Shown piece by piece: positions 34,023-41,606 of a DNA stretch of 64,000 bases (within the stretch, counting starts at the first letter, position 1; each line of letters opens with the position of its first letter). The notes under the pieces are model-generated. The model saw only the letters and a list, made by a program, of their open reading frames with translations. It ran no database searches and was not told where the DNA came from. The position numbers and the translations under genes were made by a program. This DNA is from UBA6522 sp963664945 (GTDB lineage Bacteria > Pseudomonadota > Gammaproteobacteria > Steroidobacterales > Rariloculaceae): assembly GCA_963664945.1 (NCBI GenBank), contig OY761822.1:2542001-2606000 (forward strand). The letters run 5' to 3'.

Positions 34023-34970
34023 ATGAAGCAGACGGCCTCCCGACCCTCCGTCCACTACCGCGACGTTGAACCGGATTCAGTGGGACAACGCTTGGACAAT
34101 TATCTTCTCGGTAAACTGTCCGGTGTGCCTCGCAGCCATGTTTATCGGCTGATTCGATCGGGGCAGGTGCGGGTCAACAGCGGCCGCGTGCGTGCCGGCT
34201 ATCGTCTCAAGGAGGGAGACCGCGTGCGGGTCCCGCCGGTGCACGGGCGCCGTTCCGGCCGGGCGCCGGCGAACCGCGTCCGCTGGCTGGCGGACAGGAT
34301 TCTGTACGAGGACCGCAGGATACTGGTGCTGGACAAGCCGGCGGGCATGCCCGTTCATGCCGGGACCGGGGTTGACTTCGGTTGCATCGAGGCATTGCGG
34401 AGCCTCGCGCCGGCGTTGCGCGCGGCCGACCTGGTGCACCGGCTGGACCGGGGCACTTCCGGATGCCTGCTGGTGGCGAAGCGCGGCGCCGCGCTGCGGC
34501 AACTGCACGAGTTGTTGCGAACCGGCGCCATGAACAAGCGCTATCTGGCCCTGGTGCAAGGGCGCTGGCCGGACAGCCGTTCAAGGATCGACGTCTCGCT
34601 GAGCACGCGGCGCCGCGGCGGCGAGAGCGTGGTGCAGGTCGATCCGGGGGGCAAGCGCGCGCTCAGCCGGTTTCGGGCGGTCGAGCGTTTCGGCGACCGG
34701 GCCACGCTGGTGGACGTGGTGATCGGCACGGGCCGCACCCATCAGATTCGCGTTCACGCGGCGCATGCCGGGCATCCGTTGGCCGGCGATCCGCGTTACG
34801 GGGAACCGCGGTTCAACGCGATGTTGTCGGCAAAGGGCCTCAAGCGGATGTTCCTGCACGCACACGCGCTTCAGTTCGTCTGGCCCGGCACCGGGGAGCC
34901 TTTCTCGATCGGTTCACCGCTGCCGAATGAGCTGACCGCGATCCTGGAGGAGCTGGACCGGACTCCTTGA
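34023..34970 (+). CDS. rluC: 23S rRNA pseudouridine synthase RluC
   Basis: A 315-residue enzyme with an N-terminal S4 domain (QRLDNYLLGKLSGVPRSHVYRLIRSGQVRVNSGRV) and the catalytic motif VHRLDRGTSGCLLVAK, whose Asp is the active residue; IGTGRTHQIRVHAAHAGHPLAGDPRYG is the RluA/C/D family signature. RluC modifies U955, U2504 and U2580 in E. coli 23S rRNA. RluD would be an alternative, but the divergent position from rne favours RluC. The C-terminus is complete. Confidence 0.88.
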   Translation: MKQTASRPSVHYRDVEPDSVGQRLDNYLLGKLSGVPRSHVYRLIRSGQVRVNSGRVRAGYRLKEGDRVRVPPVHGRRSGRAPANRVRWLADRILYEDRRILVLDKPAGMPVHAGTGVDFGCIEALRSLAPALRAADLVHRLDRGTSGCLLVAKRGAALRQLHELLRTGAMNKRYLALVQGRWPDSRSRIDVSLSTRRRGGESVVQVDPGGKRALSRFRAVERFGDRATLVDVVIGTGRTHQIRVHAAHAGHPLAGDPRYGEPRFNAMLSAKGLKRMFLHAHALQFVWPGTGEPFSIGSPLPNELTAILEELDRTP

Positions 34971-35074
34971 GCCGGATTCATGTGGACAGTCGAGTCAAAT
35001 TTCACGCGGCGAGTCGTTGTCCTTTGCGCAGGCGGTTCACGCCCTCGTTTCCGTTGACGCCGCTGCGGGTTGCG

Positions 35075-35680
35075 TCAGGCCCCGGCCCGTTCGGGCGCCA
35101 GGGGATCGAGGCCGATCTCCCTGAGCACGCCGCACAGCCAGACCAGGGGCAGTCCCAGCAGTGCCGTCGGGTCCGTCGATTCGATGGATTCGAACAGCGT
35201 GATTCCCAGCCCTTCGGCCTGGAAACCGCCGGTACAGTCATAGGGGTGCTCAAGGTCCACATAGCGCTCGATCAGCGGCCGTTCGAGATTCAGGAAATTG
35301 ACCAGCGTCTCGTCGATGCCCTGAAACCGGCGGCCCGTCGGTCCGTCCAGGATCTCGCAAGCCGTGTGGAAGGACACCGTTTGGCCCTGGCAGTCCAGGA
35401 GTTGGCGAATCGCGGTGCCGCGGTCACCCGGTTTTCTGAGGAGTTGCCCGTTCAGCGCGGCGGTCTGATCGGCGCCGATGACCACCGCGTCACCGACATC
35501 GGCGGATTGGCAGATCCGGTCCACCTTGTCCGTGGCCAGCCGGATGGCGAGTTCGCGCGGGGATTCCCCGTCACGGGCGGACTCGTCCGCGTCGGGAGAC
35601 AGCGTTTCGAATTCAACGTGCAGACGGCCGAGCAGGTGGCGCCGGTGCACGGAACTGGACCCGAGAATCAAGCGTGGCAT
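35075..35680 (-). CDS. Maf/YceF-family nucleotide pyrophosphatase
   Basis: A 201-residue protein starting at ATG 35678-35680 (MPRLILGSSSVHRRHLLGRL). The SSSxxRRxLL opening, a following D-A-D-E stretch and GADQTAALNG are Maf-family landmarks; the central Q-K/R-P... region reads LLRKPGDRGTAIRQLL. Maf proteins hydrolyse non-canonical or modified NTPs. The neighbour of yceD-rpmF-plsX in gammaproteobacteria is YceF, active on m7GTP, which is the most likely subtype here. It is divergent from yceD. Confidence 0.87.
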   Translation of the reverse strand: MPRLILGSSSVHRRHLLGRLHVEFETLSPDADESARDGESPRELAIRLATDKVDRICQSADVGDAVVIGADQTAALNGQLLRKPGDRGTAIRQLLDCQGQTVSFHTACEILDGPTGRRFQGIDETLVNFLNLERPLIERYVDLEHPYDCTGGFQAEGLGITLFESIESTDPTALLGLPLVWLCGVLREIGLDPLAPERAGA

Positions 35681-35842
35681 GGAAACACGCAACCAGCAGT
35701 TCTCATTCTGGCGGCCGGCGTCGCGATCGGACACATGGCACACCGCTCGTCCGGCCCGGTCCGGGCCAAAACGGCCACCGGACCCGTGCGGAGGAGGGGG
35801 CTGACGGCCATAATGGGAACTGCTGACACGCAACCCGAGATT

Positions 35843-35871
35843 TTGACAGTCGAAAATCCTCTGCCTATCAT
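35843..35871 (+). promoter_or_regulatory. Sigma-70 promoter of the yceD-rpmF-plsX-fabH operon
   Basis: TTGACA (35843-35848), a 17-bp spacer, then TATCAT (35866-35871) is a near-consensus promoter. It sits just before the YceD ATG at 35881, placing the predicted transcript start only a few bases upstream of it. Confidence 0.6.
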
Positions 35872-35880
35872 TGACCGCTT

Positions 35881-36393
35881 ATGCCTTTTTCGTTGTACGC
35901 TTGGTACAGCTTGAATGCCCTGGAATCACTCGGCCAACGCCAGGCCCGGATCGTCGGCGAAATCGAATTCGAGCGGTTGACGCAGTTTTGCAAGCTACTC
36001 CACTCGGAGCATGGAAGTGTACGGGTCGGATTCGGATTTGGCCAACAGGCGGCAGGATATACCACAGTGCGGTTAGAATACGACGCGAGCTTCAAACTCC
36101 AGTGCCAGCGTTGCCTGGAACCGATGGAAGAACGCGTTTCCCGCTCTGCTTCATTCGTGCTGGTTGGAGGCGATTCGGTGCCTGCGGGTGTTCCGGAAGG
36201 CCATGAGCCGGTCGAGCTTTCCGGCGATCGGTTCCAGCCGGCCGGATTCCTGGAGGATGAACTCATCGTGTCGCTGCCTCTGATCCCGCGTCACGCTCGT
36301 GTCGAGCAGTGCGGCGCGCTGGCCCGGAGCCTGGAGGCGCCTGAAAACGAGAGCGTTGCGGACTCGATGACCGCTCCGCTCGCCAAGCACTGA
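35881..36393 (+). CDS. YceD family (DUF177) 23S rRNA accumulation protein
   Basis: A 170-residue DUF177 protein. The recognisable core is YDASFKLQCQRCLEPMEERV with a CxxC pair, followed by an acidic insert (GDRFQPAGFLEDELIVSLPLIPRH) and a late Cys (VEQCGALA). YceD acts in ribosome/23S rRNA biology and is invariably next to rpmF. Start ATG 35881 lies very close to the predicted promoter, so the mRNA may be almost leaderless or translation may begin at a TTG shortly downstream. It is followed by rpmF after 13 bp. Confidence 0.8.
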   Translation: MPFSLYAWYSLNALESLGQRQARIVGEIEFERLTQFCKLLHSEHGSVRVGFGFGQQAAGYTTVRLEYDASFKLQCQRCLEPMEERVSRSASFVLVGGDSVPAGVPEGHEPVELSGDRFQPAGFLEDELIVSLPLIPRHARVEQCGALARSLEAPENESVADSMTAPLAKH

Positions 36394-36406
36394 GGAGAAC
36401 TGAGCA

Positions 36407-36601
36407 ATGGCTGTCCAGCAAAGACGAAAGACGCGTTCCAGGCGGGACATGCGACGGTCCCACGATGCGTTGAAAGGCGCGGCGCTGTCGGTCGATCCCG
36501 GCTCCGGTGAATTGCATCGGCGCCACCATGTGACAGCGGAGGGGTTCTATCGCGGCCAAAAGCGCGTGGACGTGCCCGAGCCCGAGGTGATCGAGGAGTA
36601 G
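36407..36601 (+). CDS. rpmF: 50S ribosomal protein L32
   Basis: A 64-residue basic protein with the L32 signature MAVQQRRKTRSRRDMRRSHDAL and RHHVTAEGFYRGQKR. The zinc-binding cysteines of some L32 proteins are absent, as is usual in gammaproteobacteria. A clear Shine-Dalgarno (GAGGAGA) precedes the ATG. Position between yceD and plsX is canonical. Confidence 0.95.
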   Translation: MAVQQRRKTRSRRDMRRSHDALKGAALSVDPGSGELHRRHHVTAEGFYRGQKRVDVPEPEVIEE

Positions 36602-36662
36602 CGCGGCGTTCGCCGCCTGGCCGGCGCGACGGCGACACCTTGCCGTGTCTGCGACGCCTCCG

Positions 36663-37694
36663 ATGGATGCCATGCCGCAAAAGGTGACGATCGCGCTTGA
36701 CGCCATGGGCGGAGACCATGGCCCGGACGCTGTCCTCCCGGCGGCTCTGGCGGTGCTGAAATCGGACGCCTCCGCCGATATTGTCCTGGTCGGACAAGCG
36801 GACACGCTCGAACGCGCGCGCAAGGCCGGCGGCGGCCGTTATGGCGACCGGCTCCGATTCGCCGAGGCGGCCGAGGTTGTCGGAATGGACGAGGCGCCCG
36901 CGGACGCGCTGCGCAGGAAGAGGAATTCCTCCATGCGCCTGGCCATCGAGGCCGTGCGCAGCGGCGAGGCGGACGCCTGCGTCAGTTCGGGCAATACCGG
37001 TGCGCTCATGGCGACCGCCCGCTATGTTCTGAAGACGTTGCCCGGCGTGGACCGGCCCGCCATCATTTCCGCGGTGCCGTGCATGGGCGGCAGTTATACC
37101 TTCATGCTCGATCTGGGCGCCAATGTCGGGTGCACCGCCCAGCATCTGCTGCAGTTCGCAATCATGGGCAGCGTCGTCGCGGAGGGCATTCTCGACATGC
37201 AGGATGCGCGAGTCGCGCTGCTCAACATAGGGCTTGAGGACATCAAGGGCGACGACCTCGTGCGCGAGGCCGCGGACTTGCTGAGCCGGAGCAAGCTCAA
37301 CTATGTCGGCTACATCGAGGGCGACGGAATCTTCAACGGCAGGGCCGACGTCGTCGTCAGCGATGGATTCGTGGGCAATGTCGCGCTGAAGACCATGGAA
37401 GGGGTGGCCGGCTTCATCGCCACGATTCTGCGCGAGGAGTTCAGCCGCAACCCGTTCCGGCAGGTTCAGGGCGCCGCCGCGGGCACGGCGCTGCACGCGG
37501 TGCGCGAACGCCTGGATTCGCGCCGTTACAATGGCGCAAGTCTCGTCGGGCTGAACGGTATTGTCATCAAGAGTCACGGCAGCGCCGACGACGTCGCATT
37601 CGAAACGGCGGTGCGCACGGCGATCGTCGAAGCGCGCAAGGGAGTTCCGGTGCAAATCGCCAATCTCATGGAAGAGCAATGTATTCGCGCATAG
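36663..37694 (+). CDS. plsX: Phosphate acyltransferase PlsX
   Basis: About 343 residues beginning MDAMPQKVTIALDAMGGDHGPDAV, the conserved PlsX N-terminus; a GTG at 36645 is an alternative start. SSGNTGALMATA and VGYIEGDGIFNG are also family hallmarks. PlsX makes acyl-phosphate from acyl-ACP for phospholipid synthesis. It overlaps fabH by 16 bp, indicating tight coupling. No defects are seen. Confidence 0.92.
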   Translation: MDAMPQKVTIALDAMGGDHGPDAVLPAALAVLKSDASADIVLVGQADTLERARKAGGGRYGDRLRFAEAAEVVGMDEAPADALRRKRNSSMRLAIEAVRSGEADACVSSGNTGALMATARYVLKTLPGVDRPAIISAVPCMGGSYTFMLDLGANVGCTAQHLLQFAIMGSVVAEGILDMQDARVALLNIGLEDIKGDDLVREAADLLSRSKLNYVGYIEGDGIFNGRADVVVSDGFVGNVALKTMEGVAGFIATILREEFSRNPFRQVQGAAAGTALHAVRERLDSRRYNGASLVGLNGIVIKSHGSADDVAFETAVRTAIVEARKGVPVQIANLMEEQCIRA

Positions 37695-38632
37695 CCGGTA
37701 CCGGGGCGTACCTGCCGGAAAAAGTCCTCACGAATTTCGATCTGGAGAAGATGATCGAGACGTCCGATGAGTGGATTCGTACGCGAACCGGCATCGAGCG
37801 CCGGCATATCGCCGCGGAGGATCAAGCCACCAGCGACTTGTCGGAACATGCCTGCCGTACGGCGCTGGAAGCTGCGGGACTGGCTCCGGCCGATATCGAT
37901 CTGGTCGTGGTGGGGACATGTACGCCGGACCTGGTGTTCCCCAACGTCGCCTGCCTGCTCCAGGAGCGCATGGGGATGACCGGTACCGCGTTCAGCATCG
38001 AAGCAGCCTGCAGCGGATTCGTTTACTCGTTGACCGTGGCGGATCAGTTCATTCGCTCGGGCCAGGCCAAACGCGCGCTGGTGAGCGGGGCGGAGGTCAT
38101 GTCGCGGATTGTCGACTGGACCGATCGGGAAACCTGCGTGTTGTTCGGCGACGGCGCCGGCGCGGTGGTGCTCGAAGCGGCCGAGGAGCCCGGCATCCTG
38201 TACTCCGACCTGGGCGCCGATGGCCGCTATCGCAGCCTGCTCTACGCCGACAGCGGCGTTTCCAGAGTCAAGGAAGAAGGCGAGGCAACCCTGATGATGA
38301 AGGGCAACGAAGTCTTCAAGGTGGCCGTGCGCACGCTGGAGGGCATGGTCGACCGGGTGCTCGCCGAGAACGGCCTGGAGCAGGGTGAGATCGACTGGTT
38401 CGTGCCTCACCAGGCGAACCTGCGCATCATCCGGGCTACGGCGAGGCGGCTGGGCTTGCCAATGGAGCGCGTGGTGCTCACGGTGAAGGAACATGGCAAC
38501 ACTTCGGCGGCATCGATTCCCATGGCGCTCGATACGGCGGTTCGCGACGGGCGGGTCAAGCCGGGCGACCTGGTGCTGATGGAAGCCTTCGGCGGCGGCT
38601 TTACCTGGGGCGCCTCGCTGGTCAGGTATTGA
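37679..38632 (+). CDS. fabH: 3-oxoacyl-ACP synthase III FabH
   Basis: A 317-residue KAS III with the catalytic triad visible: Cys in IEAACSGFVYSL, His in WFVPHQANLRII and Asn in EHGNTSAASIPM. FabH condenses acetyl-CoA with malonyl-ACP to start fatty acid synthesis. The usual next genes fabD, fabG, acpP and fabF do not follow; an L,D-transpeptidase gene does. Confidence 0.93.
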   Translation: MYSRIAGTGAYLPEKVLTNFDLEKMIETSDEWIRTRTGIERRHIAAEDQATSDLSEHACRTALEAAGLAPADIDLVVVGTCTPDLVFPNVACLLQERMGMTGTAFSIEAACSGFVYSLTVADQFIRSGQAKRALVSGAEVMSRIVDWTDRETCVLFGDGAGAVVLEAAEEPGILYSDLGADGRYRSLLYADSGVSRVKEEGEATLMMKGNEVFKVAVRTLEGMVDRVLAENGLEQGEIDWFVPHQANLRIIRATARRLGLPMERVVLTVKEHGNTSAASIPMALDTAVRDGRVKPGDLVLMEAFGGGFTWGASLVRY

Positions 38633-38654
38633 GTTATCGAATTGCGGCCGTGCC

Positions 38655-38694
38655 AAGTCACATATTCGGTTATCAAGCCACATACTCGGTTATA
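38655..38694 (+). repeat. Two-unit 20-bp tandem repeat upstream of L,D-transpeptidase
   Basis: AAGTCACATATTCGGTTATC (38655-38674) is followed directly by AAGCCACATACTCGGTTATA (38675-38694), 17 of 20 bases equal. The second unit runs into TATAATGAGG just before the ATG at 38706. It may be an operator, or a duplicated promoter segment. Confidence 0.6.
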
Positions 38695-38705
38695 ATGAGG
38701 TCCCG

Positions 38706-39635
38706 ATGAGTAAGCCGCTTAGCTCGCTGTTGCTGTTGCTGGTCCCGTTCGCCGGAGTCGGTGCGCTGGAATTGTCTATCGACCCCGCCAGCAACGTGGT
38801 CGGAACGACGCAGGTCATCGCCGCCAGGTATGAGGATACCTTCGTCAAGCTGGCCAGGCGCTACAACCTCGGCTTCGAGGAGCTGAAGCAGGCCAATCCC
38901 GGCGTCGATCCCTGGTTGCCCGGTGAAGGCACGGAGATCGTCCTGCCGACCCAGTTCGTGCTTCCCGGCGCCCCCCGCGACGGTGTGGTGATCAATCTGC
39001 CGGAGCTGCGGCTCTACTATTTCCCGGCGGACGATCCCGGCCGCGTCATAACCCATCCGGTGAGCATCGGACGCATGGAGTGGCAAACGCCCCTGGGTCG
39101 GGCGCAGATCATTGCCAAGGCCGAGAATCCTGCCTGGTATCCGCCCGAATCCATTCGCCAGGAGCATGCTGCGGACGGTCGGCCGCTACCTCGCGTAGTG
39201 CCTCCCGGGCCCGACAATCCGCTGGGCGACTACGCCATGCGGTTGAGCATCCCGGGCTACCTGATCCACGGCACGAACAGGCCTTCCGGCCTCGGCATGC
39301 GGGTGACGCATGGGTGCATCCGCATGTTCCCGGAGGATATCGAGGGGCTGTTCGGCACCGTGCCCATCGGCACGCCCGTGCACATCGTCAATCAGCCCTA
39401 CAAGCTGGCGTGGAGCGCCAATGGCTTCTATCTCGAAGCCCATCCGCCGCTGGAGGAGGAGAGGGTGGATGACGCCTGGGCGATGACGCAGTTGACCCGC
39501 GCCTTCGTCGTTGCCACGGAAGAAGGGCAAGGCGAGAACTTCGATTGGGAACTGGCGGAACTCGCCGTGGAGAGGTCACGGGGCGTTCCGGAATTCGTTT
39601 CGCTGGTCAGCATCGCCGACCGAACCTCAGACTAA
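38706..39635 (+). CDS. Periplasmic L,D-transpeptidase (YkuD/ErfK type)
   Basis: A 309-residue exported protein with signal peptide (SSLLLLLVPFAGVGAL), a degenerate LysM-like segment (DTFVKLARRYNLGFEELKQANPGVDPWLPGEGTEI would be split around residues 40-75) and a YkuD catalytic domain: YLIHGTNRPSGLGMRVTHGCIRMF, with the catalytic Cys in HGC and the His of HGT. Enzymes of this ErfK/YbiS type link Braun-type lipoproteins to meso-diaminopimelate or make 3-3 crosslinks. A Lys-terminated lipoprotein gene lies convergent immediately downstream, supporting a lipoprotein-attachment role. GAGG precedes the ATG. Confidence 0.87.
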   Translation: MSKPLSSLLLLLVPFAGVGALELSIDPASNVVGTTQVIAARYEDTFVKLARRYNLGFEELKQANPGVDPWLPGEGTEIVLPTQFVLPGAPRDGVVINLPELRLYYFPADDPGRVITHPVSIGRMEWQTPLGRAQIIAKAENPAWYPPESIRQEHAADGRPLPRVVPPGPDNPLGDYAMRLSIPGYLIHGTNRPSGLGMRVTHGCIRMFPEDIEGLFGTVPIGTPVHIVNQPYKLAWSANGFYLEAHPPLEEERVDDAWAMTQLTRAFVVATEEGQGENFDWELAELAVERSRGVPEFVSLVSIADRTSD

Positions 39636-39673
39636 GCGCGCCCCGTACAGGCGTTTTGGCCAGCCTGAATTGT

Positions 39674-39697
39674 GGCCGGCCAAGGTCATGGCCGGCC
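39674..39697. terminator. Candidate bidirectional terminator hairpin
   Basis: GGCCGGCC arms at 39674-39681 and 39690-39697 around an 8-base loop form a strong stem between two convergent genes. There is no clear U-run, so an intrinsic terminator is plausible but unproven. Confidence 0.4.
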
Positions 39698-39704
39698 CAA
39701 AGGG

Positions 39705-39992
39705 TTACTTGGCTTGCGCTTCCTCGAACATGCGGTCCAGGCGCTCGTTGGTTGCATCGATCGCAGCCTGAACGGCGTTGGCGGCCGCAAGCGCTTCTTC
39801 CGCCGTAGCCTGGGCTTGCGCCGCCATCTGCTCGGCTCCGCTTGTGTCGGCCGGTGGAGGCGCTTCTTCCATGCCGGCCACGCGTGTACGCAGATCGGTA
39901 ATCTGCTGCTCCGTGACGTGATACGCCGGTACGCATCCGCCGGCAAATGCCATGACGGCCAAAAGCGCGCCAAGCTGGAGTTTTCTGCCCAT
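39705..39992 (-). CDS. Lpp/OprI-like alanine-rich outer-membrane lipoprotein
   Basis: A 95-residue lipoprotein: signal peptide and lipobox (LAVMAFAGGC), then an Ala-rich coiled-coil (QMAAQAQATAEEALAAANAVQAAIDATNERLDRMFEEAQAK split here only by position) that ends in Lys, the residue joined to peptidoglycan in Braun's lipoprotein. Length is slightly greater than E. coli Lpp because of a Pro-rich spacer (EEAPPPADTSG). A good Shine-Dalgarno (AGGGGAT) and a promoter lie upstream. Its neighbour, the convergent L,D-transpeptidase, could be the enzyme that attaches it. Confidence 0.75.
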   Translation of the reverse strand: MGRKLQLGALLAVMAFAGGCVPAYHVTEQQITDLRTRVAGMEEAPPPADTSGAEQMAAQAQATAEEALAAANAVQAAIDATNERLDRMFEEAQAK

Positions 39993-40029
39993 AGACTATC
40001 CCCTGAGTGAACATTGAAAAGACCGTCGC

Positions 40030-40058
40030 ATTATTTCTTAAAGCACGTTTGATTGCAA
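40030..40058 (-). promoter_or_regulatory. Promoter of the Lpp-like gene
   Basis: On the minus strand, TTGCAA (40053-40058), 17-bp spacer, AATAAT (40030-40035). The predicted transcript would begin about 30 nt before the ATG at 39992 and include its AGGGGAT ribosome site. Confidence 0.5.
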
Positions 40059-40168
40059 TTGGATTCTGGTGGCGGAACCGGCCCATGGACGCGCCCGCTG
40101 CCACTGATTCGAAGCCACTGATTCGAATCCACGGGCCGGTTCCGCCGCCAACCCGCATTCGCGCGGAT

Positions 40169-40201
40169 TTGATTTTCTCGGGGCACTGTATACAATGACA
40201 G
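40169..40201 (+). promoter_or_regulatory. LexA (SOS) box overlapping the lexA promoter
   Basis: CTGTATACAATGACAG at 40186-40201 is a CTGT-N8-ACAG palindrome of the E. coli LexA type. It overlaps a likely promoter, TTGATT (40169-40174) with a 16-bp spacer to TACAAT (40191-40196). LexA bound here would block transcription of lexA and the downstream imuA-imuB-dnaE2 genes. Confidence 0.85.
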
Positions 40202-40228
40202 TTATTGGATTTATGTACAGTGAACATC

Positions 40229-40837
40229 ATGCATGGACTGACTGCGCGTCAAAAGGAAATTCTCTCCTTGATTCAAAGGGCTATCTCCGCATCGAGCATG
40301 CCTCCCACACGTGCGGAAATTGCCCGGGAACTGGGCTTCCGTTCGGTGAATGCGGCCGAAGAACACCTGAGGGCCCTGGAGCGCAAGGGGGTCATCGAAT
40401 TGTTGCCGGGTATTTCCCGCGGCATTCGCCTGCGAGACCCTTTGCCGGAGGACATGGGATTGCCCATGGTGGGACGGGTTGCGGCCGGCGCGCCCATGCT
40501 GGCCGAAGAGCATATCGAGGCCCGTTATCGGATCGATCCGGCCTTTTTCAGGTCGGAGCCCCACTTCCTGCTCCGGATACACGGCATGAGCATGCGGGAT
40601 GCGGGCATTCTGGATGGCGATTTCGTGGCGGTGCGCCGCGCGGTGGATATCAGGAACGGGCAGATCGTGGTGGCCCGCCTGGAAGACGAAGTCACCGTGA
40701 AGCGCTATCGCCAGGACGGGCACCAGGTTTGGCTGATGCCGGAGAACCCGGATTTCGATCCGATCCGGGTCGATCTCAGAAACCAGCACATGACCATAGA
40801 AGGCATCGTGGTCGGGGTCATGCGCAATACCGTTTGA
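40229..40837 (+). CDS. lexA: LexA repressor / autoprotease
   Basis: A 202-residue protein from ATG 40229 (MHGLTARQKEILSLIQRAI). The N-terminal winged helix (PTRAEIARELGFRSVNAAEEHLRALERKG) is followed by the cleavage site Ala-Gly in RVAAGAPML, the catalytic Ser in IHGMSMRDAGILDGD and Lys in EVTVKRYRQDG. RecA-stimulated self-cleavage derepresses SOS genes. A consensus LexA box lies in its own promoter, so it is autoregulated. The gene heads an SOS operon. Confidence 0.95.
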   Translation: MHGLTARQKEILSLIQRAISASSMPPTRAEIARELGFRSVNAAEEHLRALERKGVIELLPGISRGIRLRDPLPEDMGLPMVGRVAAGAPMLAEEHIEARYRIDPAFFRSEPHFLLRIHGMSMRDAGILDGDFVAVRRAVDIRNGQIVVARLEDEVTVKRYRQDGHQVWLMPENPDFDPIRVDLRNQHMTIEGIVVGVMRNTV

Positions 40838-40840
40838 TTG

Positions 40841-40858
40841 GGGCCTGTTAACAGGCCC
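40841..40858. other. 18-bp perfect palindrome between lexA and imuA
   Basis: GGGCCTGTTAACAGGCCC has 9-bp arms with no loop. It lies 4 bp after the lexA stop and about 55 bp before imuA. It may reduce readthrough from lexA. It includes CTGT..ACAG but with a 2-bp gap, so it is not a LexA box. Confidence 0.55.
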
Positions 40859-40913
40859 TGGGGTGAGTGCGTCCGTACGCGCCGTCACCCACGGATGAGC
40901 AGGAACGCGGGCC

Positions 40914-41600
40914 ATGGATCAACCCATCGATCACCCCCTCGTCTGGCGGGCGGGGGAGAACCTTGTTTCCCGGAGCGCCCGACCCACCGGTTTCGAGGCC
41001 CTGGATCGCCTCTTGCCGGGCGGCGGATGGCCGGCCACGGGGCTCACCGAGATACTGACGGAGCATCACGGCATCGGTGAACTCAGCCTGTTGATGCCCG
41101 CGCTGGCGCGTACGGCGGTCCGTGGCGATGGCCCCGGCTGCATCGTCTGGATCGCACCGCCCTTCATTCCCTATGCGCCGGCCCTGCACAGCCGGGGTAT
41201 CGACCTGGGCCGGGTGCTCATCGTGCGCGACCGCACAAACACCTGGGGGAACAAGGATGTCCCGTGGGCCCTGGAGCAGGCCATGCGCTTCGGTTCCTGT
41301 GCTGCCGTTCTGGCCTGGACGCGCTCCGTCGATCATGTCCCGCTCAGGCGTCTGCAACTGGCCGCCGAAGCGGGGCTGTGCTGGGCGGTGTTGTTTCGGC
41401 CTCTCAACGCCTCGCGCCAGCGATCCCCCGCGGTATTGAGAATGCGTCTCTCGGCCATCGGCGGGGAGACTCGAATCGAAATACTCAAGTGCCGCGGCGG
41501 ACGCCCCGGCGTGGCCTCGGTCCGCTTTGGGGGCCGGTGTCAAGGCGATGCCGGGCCCGATGGGCGGGTCAGTCCGCAGCCGGATGAACCGGACAAATAG
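40914..41600 (+). CDS. imuA: ImuA, RecA-like subunit of SOS mutasome
   Basis: A 228-residue protein with RPTGFEALDRLLPGGGWPATGLTEIL near the N-terminus and CIVWIAPPFIPYAPALHSRGIDLGRVLIV, patterns of the ImuA/SulA-like RecA-fold family. It lacks a full Walker A. ImuA works with ImuB and ImuC (DnaE2) in translesion synthesis. Gene order lexA-imuA-imuB-dnaE2 is one of the classical arrangements. The C-terminus is slightly extended by an Arg/Pro-rich tail. Confidence 0.88.
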   Translation: MDQPIDHPLVWRAGENLVSRSARPTGFEALDRLLPGGGWPATGLTEILTEHHGIGELSLLMPALARTAVRGDGPGCIVWIAPPFIPYAPALHSRGIDLGRVLIVRDRTNTWGNKDVPWALEQAMRFGSCAAVLAWTRSVDHVPLRRLQLAAEAGLCWAVLFRPLNASRQRSPAVLRMRLSAIGGETRIEILKCRGGRPGVASVRFGGRCQGDAGPDGRVSPQPDEPDK

Positions 41601-41606
41601 CCGGCC

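Noticed and set aside
38691..38696. TATAAT as a -10 box for the L,D-transpeptidase gene
   Set aside because: It is too close to the ATG and would exclude the GAGG ribosome site; no matching -35 is seen.
40841..40858. Palindrome as a second LexA box
   Set aside because: CTGT and ACAG are only 2 bp apart instead of 8, so LexA binding is not expected.
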